From Phycisphaeraceae bacterium (GTDB taxonomy: Bacteria; Planctomycetota; Phycisphaerae; Phycisphaerales; SM1A02), in the NCBI GenBank assembly GCA_004213555.1, contig SHAP01000008.1, positions 1 through 64,000 of the forward strand: a DNA stretch of 64,000 nt, written 5' to 3'. Of this stretch, positions 20,209 to 28,044 are shown in pieces (positions within the stretch are counted from its first letter, which is position 1; each line of letters begins with the position of its first letter). A program made the translations under genes and the position numbers. The notes beneath the pieces were generated by a model. The model was given only the letters and a program-made list of their open reading frames with translations, was not told the origin of the DNA and did not search any database.

Positions 20209-21015
20209 CTCTTTGCTCGAAGGATTCGGCAGTGGACCTTGATCCGAGTTGCCCGGGGGCAAACGAAAGTCAGGAACCGAGAATCCATCCTCGGTCGGCA
20301 GTTCCAATGATGTTTGCTCTCGAGGCAACTGAACCCGCAACGCCACCGTGATGCCCGGGGCCACATCCACTTCAATTTCACCACTCGGGTCCGACTCCCC
20401 ATCCCAGTTTGCCCGAAACACCGCGTGCCAGCGACTGGGAGCATTTTCATCGGCATCGGCCAAGTACAGCGTTTCCCAGCGATCGAACTCCAGCCCCAAA
20501 ACTTCGGGGCCCCGAATCTCAGGAACCGGTGGCACTTCCCCTTCGCCACCCTGACGGGCCACATGCACCGCAAAAAACGAAGGCATGCCCGGGTCGGGCA
20601 CAAAGAATGGATCCACCGCTTCGGCACTCCAGGGCTTCAACCCAACCGCACGCACAAACAGTCGCACTGGCTCTTCAATTCCATCAAGCAGCATGGTGAG
20701 TTTGGTTTTCTTTTCTCCAGCCGCCGTCAAATTCAACACGATTGGAATTTCAAAGGATGCTCCGGGAGCGATGGCATCTTTCGGAAAATCAACGGTGGTG
20801 CAGCCACATCCTGGTCGAATGGCCGCAATTGAAATCGAAGAACGGCTTCGGTTGGTCAGAACATAAGTGTGCTTCAATTGCACCACCCCGGGCACCTCAA
20901 CCGGGCCGAAGTCGTGGGAACGCTCGCCAGAAATAGGAACCGAACCTTCCACCAACCACCAGCCGGCTGCTGCCAACACCCCAAGCACGATGCCAACTGT
21001 GATCAACTTCCGCAT
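20200..21015 (-). CDS. Membrane-anchored DUF1573 protein
   Basis: 271 residues with one N-terminal helix (LITVGIVLGVLAAAGWWLV) and a DUF1573 immunoglobulin-like domain containing LTNRSRSSISI and the conserved RPGCGCTT motif. The remainder is a beta-rich extracellular region. DUF1573 proteins are abundant in planctomycetes and their role is unknown. The ATG at 21015 has no ribosome-binding site; TAAACT lies 6 nt upstream and overlaps the aroC stop codon. Confidence 0.8.
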   Translation of the reverse strand: MRKLITVGIVLGVLAAAGWWLVEGSVPISGERSHDFGPVEVPGVVQLKHTYVLTNRSRSSISIAAIRPGCGCTTVDFPKDAIAPGASFEIPIVLNLTAAGEKKTKLTMLLDGIEEPVRLFVRAVGLKPWSAEAVDPFFVPDPGMPSFFAVHVARQGGEGEVPPVPEIRGPEVLGLEFDRWETLYLADADENAPSRWHAVFRANWDGESDPSGEIEVDVAPGITVALRVQLPREQTSLELPTEDGFSVPDFRLPPGNSDQGPLPNPSSKESD

Positions 21016-21021
21016 GGGAAG

Positions 21022-21027
21022 AGTTTA
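21022..21027 (-). promoter_or_regulatory. -10-like TAAACT overlapping the aroC stop codon
   Basis: The TAA stop of aroC (21027-21025) forms the first half of TAAACT, which ends 6 nt before the DUF1573 ATG. The spacing matches the other predicted leaderless starts. Confidence 0.42.
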
Positions 21028-22188
21028 GTCGGTCAGACCAAGCTTCTGCCGGGCCAGTTGGTCGTGACATGCCAGCTGAGCTTGGACTTCTTCCAGAGAA
21101 TCGCCCCCAAACTTCTCACGAAGCACACACGCGATTTCAAAAGCCACCACTTGTTCCATCACCACCGACGCCGCGGGCAACGCGCACACATCCGAACGCT
21201 CGTAATCGCTGCTGAGTGCCTCACCGCTGCGAAGATCCACGCTTGGCAAACCGCGAAGCAGGGTCGAAATGGGCTTCATCGCGCCACGGACCACCACTGG
21301 CTGTCCGTTGGTCATACCACCTTCGATGCCACCGGCGTTGTTGGATGCCCTTTGCGGATACCCACCTTTCTCCCCGGGAAGGATCGGGTCGTGCACTTGC
21401 GATCCTGGACGTCCGGCCACGCCAAAGCCCAGTCCAACTTCGACACCTTTGAACGCTTGAATACCCAAGACTGCCGCGCCCAATCGGGAATCCAAACGCG
21501 TATGCCACTGGGCAAATGATCCCAAACCAATCGGACATCCAAAGACATGCACTTCTGCCACCCCCCCCACGGTGTCTTTGTCTACTTTGGCTTGACGAAT
21601 GCGTTCGATCATTTGAGCCGATGCTTGTTCATCAGGGCATGCCACGTCGCTGGCATCCCGGGCCGACACAAAGTCTTTCAATCCGGCTTCGGTTGGCTCA
21701 GCATCAGTCCGAACATCAAGCAGCGATCGCACAAACCCGACCACTTCAATGCCCAACTCACGCAACATGCAGCGTGCCAAGGCACCGGCCGCGGTGCGTG
21801 AAGCGGTTTCTCGAGCGCTGGCTCGCTCGAGTGTTTCTCGACAGTCGTTGCTGGCGGTCTTGATGGCACCTGCCAAATCCGCATGACCCGGTCGAGGTCG
21901 ATGCACCGGTGGGGTGCGTTCCAAATCATCAAGACGCGAATCTCGGTTGGGGATTCGAATTGCCACTGGAGCGCCTGTGCTGTGCCCCAGTCGGACGCCA
22001 CCCACCCACTCGGCGATGTCGGTTTCAATCCGCTGCCGTCCTCCGCGGCCGTATCCCCCTTGGCGACGCTTCAAAGCTTCATCCACGATTTCCGAACGAA
22101 CCGGAACGCCGGCCGGAAGACCCTCGACAATGGTGGTCAGTTGAGGACCGTGGGATTCACCCGCTGTGGTGTACCGAAGAGTTGCCAT
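21025..22188 (-). CDS. aroC: Chorismate synthase
   Basis: About 387 residues. Signature stretches are TTAGESHGPQ at the start, RRQGGYGRGGRQ, HRPRPGHADLAGAIK, ASARETASRTAAGALA and the NNAGGIEGGMTNGQP flavin/substrate region. The enzyme turns 5-enolpyruvylshikimate-3-phosphate into chorismate using reduced FMN. It follows the fused aroD-aroE gene by 42 nt, so two steps of the shikimate pathway are co-transcribed. The ATG at 22188 gives the family N-terminus (MATLRYTTAGESHG); in-frame ATGs a few codons upstream cannot be excluded. GATGAT lies 7 nt before it. Confidence 0.96.
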   Translation of the reverse strand: MATLRYTTAGESHGPQLTTIVEGLPAGVPVRSEIVDEALKRRQGGYGRGGRQRIETDIAEWVGGVRLGHSTGAPVAIRIPNRDSRLDDLERTPPVHRPRPGHADLAGAIKTASNDCRETLERASARETASRTAAGALARCMLRELGIEVVGFVRSLLDVRTDAEPTEAGLKDFVSARDASDVACPDEQASAQMIERIRQAKVDKDTVGGVAEVHVFGCPIGLGSFAQWHTRLDSRLGAAVLGIQAFKGVEVGLGFGVAGRPGSQVHDPILPGEKGGYPQRASNNAGGIEGGMTNGQPVVVRGAMKPISTLLRGLPSVDLRSGEALSSDYERSDVCALPAASVVMEQVVAFEIACVLREKFGGDSLEEVQAQLACHDQLARQKLGLTD

Positions 22189-22230
22189 TGAACACATCAT
22201 CGGCATGTCAGGGGCCTATGCCAAATGGAA

Positions 22231-23781
22231 TTAGGAATCATCCAAGATGGCCAGAGCATCAGCCCCCGGTTCTTGGCCAGTCCAAAGTCGGCACTGGGCC
22301 GCTGCTTGCCGGAGGAACATTTCTGCACCCCCCACACTCTGACCCCCTGCTTGGGAAAAAGCCTCTCTGATTGGGGTGAATGCGGGCTCGTAGACGGTTT
22401 CCAGCAGCACCGCATTGCTTGGCAACATGGCCGGATCGATGGGGCAGCCCTTGGGATCTGGCCCAGTGGACATGCCCACAGAAGTGCACTGGACCACCGC
22501 AGCCACGCTTCCGGGCTCGGTGACGACTTTGACCGGTCCTTCGAAAGAAGAGGCCAAGGCCTTGGCTCGGGCCTCGGTCCGATTCATCACCCGCACCTCC
22601 GCGCCCAACCGCAGCAAAGCTGCGGTGGCGGCCCGTGCCACCCCGCCAGCACCCAGCACCAGCGCCGACTGACCCTGCAAATCCACCCTTTCAGAAAGAG
22701 CTTCCTCGATCGCGGTGACATCAGTATTGAACGCATGCAATTGTCCCGAGTCATCCACCCGCAACGTGTTGGCCGCACCCGAAAGACGGGTGGCGTCGTC
22801 GCACCCCCCTCCGCGTTCAGTGACAAACGCGGCCAACGTTTCCTTGTGTGGCAACGTGACCGACAACCCGCGGAGGTCAAGACCAGGGTGCGCAAGCCAA
22901 GCCTCCAAGGTGGCGACGAATGCCGTGGGATCCGGCGCGATGGGCAGAGGCAAATACACCGCATTGCGTTGCTGTTCGGCGAACGCTTGGTTGTGGAATG
23001 CTGGAGACTTGGAGTGTTCCACTGGCCAACCGGCCACGCCGTACACCTCGGTGTTCGTGTCGATGGATCGGAAGCGGTAGAGATCCATCAACTGCGCCAG
23101 GGTGGGTTGCCCAGGTGCCGTTGCCAAATCCGCATCCAAGGCCGCGAAGGTCAGGAAGCCGCCAAATTTCGGGGCCAAGACTCGGCTCGGCAAACCAAAC
23201 GGACCCATGCACAACGCCACAGTGGGCACGCCCAACAGGCCCGGCAGTTCAAACGCCTCCAGACAATCTCGCAGGCTGCGGGCGGTCCACGCGACCTTCA
23301 CCACATCGGCATCCACCGCCATCGATGCCGTCCGGCTGGTCAAATCCTGAGGACGGCCGTCGAAGTCATGTTTGCTCAGCACCAACCGCGCGCGGTCCGG
23401 GCGAACCTGCTGCGGATGTTTCACCACCAACCGCACCTTCTGGCGAATATTCGCACTACGCGACCAAGCCGCCTCTTCGAAGTCCAAAAACTGTGGCGCC
23501 ATTTCGTCGGTTCCGATCGCTTCAAGAAATGAAACCCGATCGGTTTCTTCCCCTCGCCAAGATCCTCCTTCGGCTTCAGAGCGGCACGTCAGCACCACCG
23601 GAAGAGGGCTCCCCTGAACCAATCGACGGGCCGCGGCCACACCCTCGGCATGTTCGACCAACACGTCGATTCGAAATTCCACCAAGTCCGCCCCACCCGA
23701 TTGGGCACGTCGGGCCTGCTCGAGCGCTGTTTCAACATCGCTTGGATCGTCAACTTCAATGGGAACCGCCACCAGTGTCAT
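22231..23781 (-). CDS. aroDE: Fused 3-dehydroquinate dehydratase (type I) / shikimate dehydrogenase
   Basis: 516 residues. Residues 1-225 form a type I dehydroquinase: LVEFRIDVL, the catalytic His in LSKHDFDGRP (His138) and the Schiff-base Lys in VVKVAWTARS (Lys162). Residues about 247-516 are a shikimate dehydrogenase: YGVAGWPVEHSKSPAFHN, SVTLPHKE with the catalytic Lys, AFNTDVTAIEEAL and the NADP loop GAGGVARAATAAL. The chain converts 3-dehydroquinate to dehydroshikimate and then to shikimate. Such fusions are known from plants, chlamydiae and some planctomycetes. The ATG at 23781 lies 8 nt after TACGAT within a 25-bp divergent gap. Confidence 0.95.
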   Translation of the reverse strand: MTLVAVPIEVDDPSDVETALEQARRAQSGGADLVEFRIDVLVEHAEGVAAARRLVQGSPLPVVLTCRSEAEGGSWRGEETDRVSFLEAIGTDEMAPQFLDFEEAAWSRSANIRQKVRLVVKHPQQVRPDRARLVLSKHDFDGRPQDLTSRTASMAVDADVVKVAWTARSLRDCLEAFELPGLLGVPTVALCMGPFGLPSRVLAPKFGGFLTFAALDADLATAPGQPTLAQLMDLYRFRSIDTNTEVYGVAGWPVEHSKSPAFHNQAFAEQQRNAVYLPLPIAPDPTAFVATLEAWLAHPGLDLRGLSVTLPHKETLAAFVTERGGGCDDATRLSGAANTLRVDDSGQLHAFNTDVTAIEEALSERVDLQGQSALVLGAGGVARAATAALLRLGAEVRVMNRTEARAKALASSFEGPVKVVTEPGSVAAVVQCTSVGMSTGPDPKGCPIDPAMLPSNAVLLETVYEPAFTPIREAFSQAGGQSVGGAEMFLRQAAAQCRLWTGQEPGADALAILDDS

Positions 23782-23789
23782 GTCCCAAG

Positions 23790-23799
23790 ATCGTACGAT
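23790..23799. promoter_or_regulatory. Palindromic bidirectional -10 (ATCGTACGAT) between aroDE and DUF2470 gene
   Basis: ATCGTACGAT reads the same on both strands. TACGAT on the plus strand (23794-23799) is 7 nt before the ATG at 23807; TACGAT on the minus strand (23795-23790) is 8 nt before the ATG at 23781. Both genes lack Shine-Dalgarno sites. The two starts are only 25 bp apart. Confidence 0.5.
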
Positions 23800-23806
23800 G
23801 AGTTCG

Positions 23807-24445
23807 ATGTCTGAAGACAGCCAAGAATTCGATCTGGAACTCACCCGGACCGCTCGACTGATCCGTCGACACTGCGACGCGTCCCTTCGCTTCGATGAAC
23901 ACTTCCAACCGGTCCGTTACTGCCGATCCACCGACGGCCGCCTGATTGTCCCGGCCATGGCGGCCATGCAAATGGCCGAGGAGTTGGTCTTGCACATCCC
24001 AGACGCGACCGACCAGAGCCTCCAACTCTTGGTGACCGGTGAGCCTTTTGCCGATCAAGACCCCCTGGGACGTGAAGCGGACCGATGGCGAATCCACTTC
24101 GGCGAACCCGATGATCTGCAATGGCTGGCCCTTGAACTTGATCTGGGCAAACGGGATGGCTTGGTCTTCGATGGCGAGGCCTTGCAAGAGCCCCACGCGT
24201 TTCCTGAACAAGAACCCATGTTGCTGCGGGCGTTGCAGAGCGAGCAGAAATTCATCGGGCGGCATGTCGCAGGCGTGCTGGGACATGATCCCGAGGAGGC
24301 TCGACCGGTCGCCGCCGACCAACATGGATTGACCGTACGCGTCCGACTCGGCACGGTCCGTCTTGAATTTGAATCCCCACAACACGATCCTGAGCCCTCC
24401 GCGTACCTCGAAGCCGTGCGCCATCTGCCGGAGACCCAACCATGA
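23807..24445 (+). CDS. DUF2470-domain (HugZ-like) protein
   Basis: About 212 residues. The C-terminal 90 residues (SEQKFIGRHVAGVLGHDP, then ADQHGLTVRVRLGTVRLEF) match the DUF2470 domain found at the end of haem-binding HugZ-like proteins. The N-terminal half (VPAMAAMQMAEELVLHIP, then DRWRIHF) looks like a reduced FMN-binding split-barrel. A role in haem or flavin-linked chemistry is inferred only from the fold. Start at 23807 is chosen over 23798 because the latter lies inside the palindromic -10. The stop overlaps the pepP start (ATGA). Confidence 0.65.
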   Translation: MSEDSQEFDLELTRTARLIRRHCDASLRFDEHFQPVRYCRSTDGRLIVPAMAAMQMAEELVLHIPDATDQSLQLLVTGEPFADQDPLGREADRWRIHFGEPDDLQWLALELDLGKRDGLVFDGEALQEPHAFPEQEPMLLRALQSEQKFIGRHVAGVLGHDPEEARPVAADQHGLTVRVRLGTVRLEFESPQHDPEPSAYLEAVRHLPETQP

Positions 24446-25659
24446 CGAACTGTCCCACCGAGTTGACCCGAAAGCGACGCAAAGCCGTCCTCAAAATTTT
24501 GGAAGACCGCATGGCCGTGGTGTTTGCTGGGGAAGGCGGGGCCGCAGTTCATGGCGGGCCTTGGAGACCAAACCCTCACTTCGAATACCTCACGGGCATT
24601 CGCGACGAACCCGGGGCCATCCTCCTCCTTGATCCCAGCCACCCCCAAAAGACCAGGCGGTGCATGCTCTTTCTCAAGCCACGCGATCCGGAAATGGAAC
24701 GCTGGGATGGCGTGCGACCCACAATTGGAGGACCCCTCCGAGAAGAATTGGGCTTCCCGTCGATTTTTCGAACCTCAACCTTCGGGCGATGGGTGACCGA
24801 AGCCGCCAAGCGGAACCGTGGCTTTGTGGCATTGCATCCGCCAGCACCTCCCGATGCCCCGCTGTCTCCCGACTTGGAGTTGTTTGCCAAACTCTCGGCC
24901 CGCATCCCGGGAAGAACCACCGAAGAAGCGTTCGGGTTGGTGCCCAACTTGCGGCACGCCAAAGATGAATGGGAAATTGATCGCACCCGCGCGGCGGCCG
25001 CGGCCACGGCTTCGGGGTATGCCGACGCCCTGCCGTGGTTCCGAGATGGTGCGAATGAATCCGACATCCAACGAGAGGTGGAGCACGGCTACCGCTGCCA
25101 CGGGGCCGAAGGGCCCCACTACGGCACCATCGTGGGAGGTGGCGTCCGCGGCACCATGCTCCATTACATCAACAACGATCAACCGTTGGTCGAAAACGAT
25201 TTGGTGGTGCTGGACTCCGGCGCTCGGATGGATGGGTACGGCGCGGATGTGACTCGAACCATCCCGGTGGGCGGAACCTTCACCCCTCGGGCCAAGGAGA
25301 TCTACAACATCGTGCTTTCAGCGCTGGACGCAGCGATCGCGGTGGTCAAACCTGGCGTGACGTTCGCCGAGATCGACGAGGCGGCCCGCAGCATCATCAA
25401 AGATGCAGGTTATGGAGAAACTTTTATTCACGGCATTGGCCACCACTTGGGATTGGAAGTGCACGATGACGGTGGAGAAGGTCCACTCCAAGAAGGCGCC
25501 ATCATCACGGTGGAGCCAGGGATTTATCTCGAGTCCGAAGGTCTCGGTTGTCGCCTCGAAGACGACATCTTGGTGACCGCAACCGGACATGAGAACCTCA
25601 CGAAGATGATTCCTCGTACGGCAGAAGAGGTGGAGCAGGCCTTCGCAAATTCGAATTGA
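24442..25659 (+). CDS. pepP: Xaa-Pro aminopeptidase (aminopeptidase P, M24B)
   Basis: 405 residues: creatinase-like N-terminal domain, then a pita-bread M24 domain. Metal ligands are visible in order: Asp in VVLDSGARMDGYGADVTRT (two Asp), His in GIGHHLGLEVHD, Glu in TVEPGIYLE and Glu in CRLEDDILVT. It removes N-terminal residues preceding proline in the cytoplasm. ATGA coupling to the DUF2470 gene suggests co-expression. It ends 1 nt before the convergent hldE stop. Confidence 0.95.
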   Translation: MTNCPTELTRKRRKAVLKILEDRMAVVFAGEGGAAVHGGPWRPNPHFEYLTGIRDEPGAILLLDPSHPQKTRRCMLFLKPRDPEMERWDGVRPTIGGPLREELGFPSIFRTSTFGRWVTEAAKRNRGFVALHPPAPPDAPLSPDLELFAKLSARIPGRTTEEAFGLVPNLRHAKDEWEIDRTRAAAAATASGYADALPWFRDGANESDIQREVEHGYRCHGAEGPHYGTIVGGGVRGTMLHYINNDQPLVENDLVVLDSGARMDGYGADVTRTIPVGGTFTPRAKEIYNIVLSALDAAIAVVKPGVTFAEIDEAARSIIKDAGYGETFIHGIGHHLGLEVHDDGGEGPLQEGAIITVEPGIYLESEGLGCRLEDDILVTATGHENLTKMIPRTAEEVEQAFANSN

Positions 25660-27060
25660 TTACGCCTGCCCGCGCAAACGCCGGGCAAGACCACTGGTGC
25701 AGACTCCCGGAACCAAGGAGGCCAAATGCACCGGAATCTTGAGTTCATCCAACAGGTCGATCTCGACCAGCTCGTCTCGCCGGTAATCCCCACCCTTGAC
25801 GTACACGTCAGGTCGAACCTCACGAATCAATTCATGGGCTGTGGACTCAAACAAAGGGACCACCACGTCGACACACTCGAGCGCGGCCAACAATGAAGAC
25901 CGATCCTCCCAGTGGCGCACCGGTCGATCGGGCCCTTTCAGTTGTCGCACCGATTCATCGGTATTCAAACCGACCACAAGCACATCACCGAGTCGTGCGG
26001 CTTCCGTCAGCAAACTGACGTGCCCAGCATGCAACAGGTCGAAGCAGCCGTTGGTCAACACCACGCGCCGGCCGAGCGCTTTCCACTGCGCGAGGCTTTG
26101 CAACAAATGATCACGTGAGTCCACCCGATCGGGCCGATTGGATTTCAACTCCACCAAGACGTTCGAAGTGGGCTGAGAAATATGTTGTGCTGCCGTGTGA
26201 TTGGCCGCTTGCACACATTCTTCCCAGGATTTTCCTTGTCTTCGCTCGGCCGCAATACCCGCGATGAATGCGTCTCCGGCTCCGGCCGCATCGGTCACTT
26301 TGACCGGCACGGTTGGAAAAGACGAGGCCCCATCTGGATCAACCAAGACTGCACCTTCCACGTCCAGAGTGACCACCGTGTGGGCCACACCCGTGCACTC
26401 TGACACCGCGTGGGCCAAGCGAATTGGTTCACTTGCCGATTGCCCCGTGAGGTGAATGGCTTCATCGCGATTGGGGCTGATCAAATCAGCGCCGGCATAG
26501 CGTTTGGGGGACGCGAGCCGACTCGGGTCGACCAACACCTCCGCAGCACCTTGACACGACCGCACCAAAGATTCATCCACGACCCCTTTTCCATAATCCG
26601 AAACCACCACCACGGAAGCGATGTTTCGAACTCGGACGATGTGCTGTTCAAGTTTGGCTCGAAGTTTCAACGGAAGTGGATCTTGGCTTTCGACGTCCAC
26701 GCGGAAGACCTTGGTGTTGGCGCGAGCATGGGTGCCTTCAAAATGCGAACGCTTCATGGTGGTGGGACGATGGGCGTCCACCACCACCCCGTCAACGCCG
26801 ATGCCATGTTCTTGGAGCAGACCCAACAACTCACGCCCGGCGAGGTCGTCGCCAATCACCCCCACCACCTCGACAGGCACGCCCAAGTCGACCAACACTT
26901 TGGCCACCCGGGCCGCCCCCCCGAGGGCTGACTCGCGCCGCTGCACACGAAACACCGGGGACGCCGCATCGGGACAAACCCGATCCCGACGACCAAACCA
27001 TGCTTCATCAAGCATCAGGTCGCCAACCACCACAACAGGATCGGGCTCTTGTTCGGACAT
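25660..27060 (-). CDS. hldE: Bifunctional heptose-7-phosphate kinase / heptose-1-phosphate adenylyltransferase
   Basis: 466 residues. The N-terminal half is a PfkB-type sugar kinase with VVGDLMLDEAWFG, ALGGAARVA and the catalytic TDAAGAGDAF. The C-terminal half (from about residue 330) is a nucleotidyltransferase with TNGCFDLLHAGHV and VKGGDYRRDE. The order and length match HldE/RfaE, which makes ADP-heptose for the LPS inner core in the cytoplasm. It is last in the minus-strand LPS operon, 12 nt after lpxK, and has its own TAGGAT box 9 nt upstream. Confidence 0.95.
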   Translation of the reverse strand: MSEQEPDPVVVVGDLMLDEAWFGRRDRVCPDAASPVFRVQRRESALGGAARVAKVLVDLGVPVEVVGVIGDDLAGRELLGLLQEHGIGVDGVVVDAHRPTTMKRSHFEGTHARANTKVFRVDVESQDPLPLKLRAKLEQHIVRVRNIASVVVVSDYGKGVVDESLVRSCQGAAEVLVDPSRLASPKRYAGADLISPNRDEAIHLTGQSASEPIRLAHAVSECTGVAHTVVTLDVEGAVLVDPDGASSFPTVPVKVTDAAGAGDAFIAGIAAERRQGKSWEECVQAANHTAAQHISQPTSNVLVELKSNRPDRVDSRDHLLQSLAQWKALGRRVVLTNGCFDLLHAGHVSLLTEAARLGDVLVVGLNTDESVRQLKGPDRPVRHWEDRSSLLAALECVDVVVPLFESTAHELIREVRPDVYVKGGDYRRDELVEIDLLDELKIPVHLASLVPGVCTSGLARRLRGQA

Positions 27061-27069
27061 TGGCGGGTG

Positions 27070-27075
27070 ATCCTA
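27070..27075 (-). promoter_or_regulatory. -10-like TAGGAT overlapping the lpxK stop codon
   Basis: The TAG stop of lpxK is the first half of TAGGAT, which ends 9 nt before the hldE ATG. This would allow hldE to be expressed without lpxK. No -35 element is clear. Confidence 0.35.
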
Positions 27076-28044
27076 CTGCAGTACCGACAAGACCCGTTGC
27101 CGCAAGGCGGCCTCGCCCGAGGAGACCTCGAGAGCCAGCTGGGGAATCCACACGGGGACGGGCCACCCCTGCAACCGATCGCCGAGGCGAGCGGCATCTT
27201 TTGCGGTCAACACCAGAGCATCGGCCTCGGAAGACAACGCGCGGAATTGATCCAGCCGGCCGGCTGAGATGGGGTCGTGGTCGGCCAAAGGTGGCATCGC
27301 GGCCACGATTCCGCCCGCTTCAACCAAAGCCTCCCGGATCCGCTCCGGACGGGCGATCCCGGCCATCACCACACACCGCTTGCCTTGCACGGAGACCTCT
27401 TCCCCTTGGACAGTGTGCACGCCTTGCCACACTGCCCTGACTTCGGCCAGGGCGGGCTGGCCCGCCAGGTGGGCGGTGGCCGCTTGGTCATCTTCGCCCA
27501 TGGATCCTGAGATCACCCACGCATCCGCACGCTGCAATCCGATTGCAGGTTCACGCAACCAGCCGGCGGGCAATGTCGTGGTCTGGACGGGCGGCCGCGT
27601 TCCATCAATCAAGACCACGTCCAAATCTCGAGCCAACTGGGTGTGTTGAAAACCATCATCAAGCACCACACAATCAAAGGGCACCCCTTCACGCTGCGCT
27701 TTCTGAATCTCGAAGACCCGGTCAGGACCGGCCAAGACCGGCACGTCCGGGCAAGCCAACCGATGCTCCCGGACTTCATCCGCCTCGTTGGGGTTGGCCG
27801 CGCCGTACCCACGCATGGCAATCGCCGGTCGGTGTCCTGCTTCTTGCAACCAACCGACCAGCAAACGAACAAAAGGTGACTTGCCTGCACCTCCAACCGC
27901 GAGGTTGCCCACCGAGATCACTGGAACATTCACCCGAACCGCCCGCTGCTGTTTGCGTCGGATCTGTCGGGCAGACAGCGGTCCGTACACCCACGAAAGC
28001 GGATGGAGCAGGGCAGACCATGGACCGGCAGGCCCCTGGGTCAT
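27073..28044 (-). CDS. lpxK: Lipid A 4'-kinase (tetraacyldisaccharide 4'-kinase)
   Basis: 323 residues, normal for LpxK. The P-loop is SVGNLAVGGAGKSP, followed by AIAMRGYG and the DDGFQH motif that completes the active site. Residues 1-30 form the hydrophobic membrane-associated helix. It phosphorylates the 4' position of the lipid A disaccharide at the inner membrane. Its ATG overlaps the stop of the heptosyltransferase-Maf gene (ATGA). Together with hldE and the LptD-like protein it shows a lipid A-based outer membrane. Confidence 0.94.
   Translation of the reverse strand: MTQGPAGPWSALLHPLSWVYGPLSARQIRRKQQRAVRVNVPVISVGNLAVGGAGKSPFVRLLVGWLQEAGHRPAIAMRGYGAANPNEADEVREHRLACPDVPVLAGPDRVFEIQKAQREGVPFDCVVLDDGFQHTQLARDLDVVLIDGTRPPVQTTTLPAGWLREPAIGLQRADAWVISGSMGEDDQAATAHLAGQPALAEVRAVWQGVHTVQGEEVSVQGKRCVVMAGIARPERIREALVEAGGIVAAMPPLADHDPISAGRLDQFRALSSEADALVLTAKDAARLGDRLQGWPVPVWIPQLALEVSSGEAALRQRVLSVLQ

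Noticed and set aside
22231-23781. aroD and aroE as two genes joined by a sequencing error
   Set aside because: The reading frame is uninterrupted with complete motifs in both halves, and such fusions are known, so a real fusion is the simplest reading.
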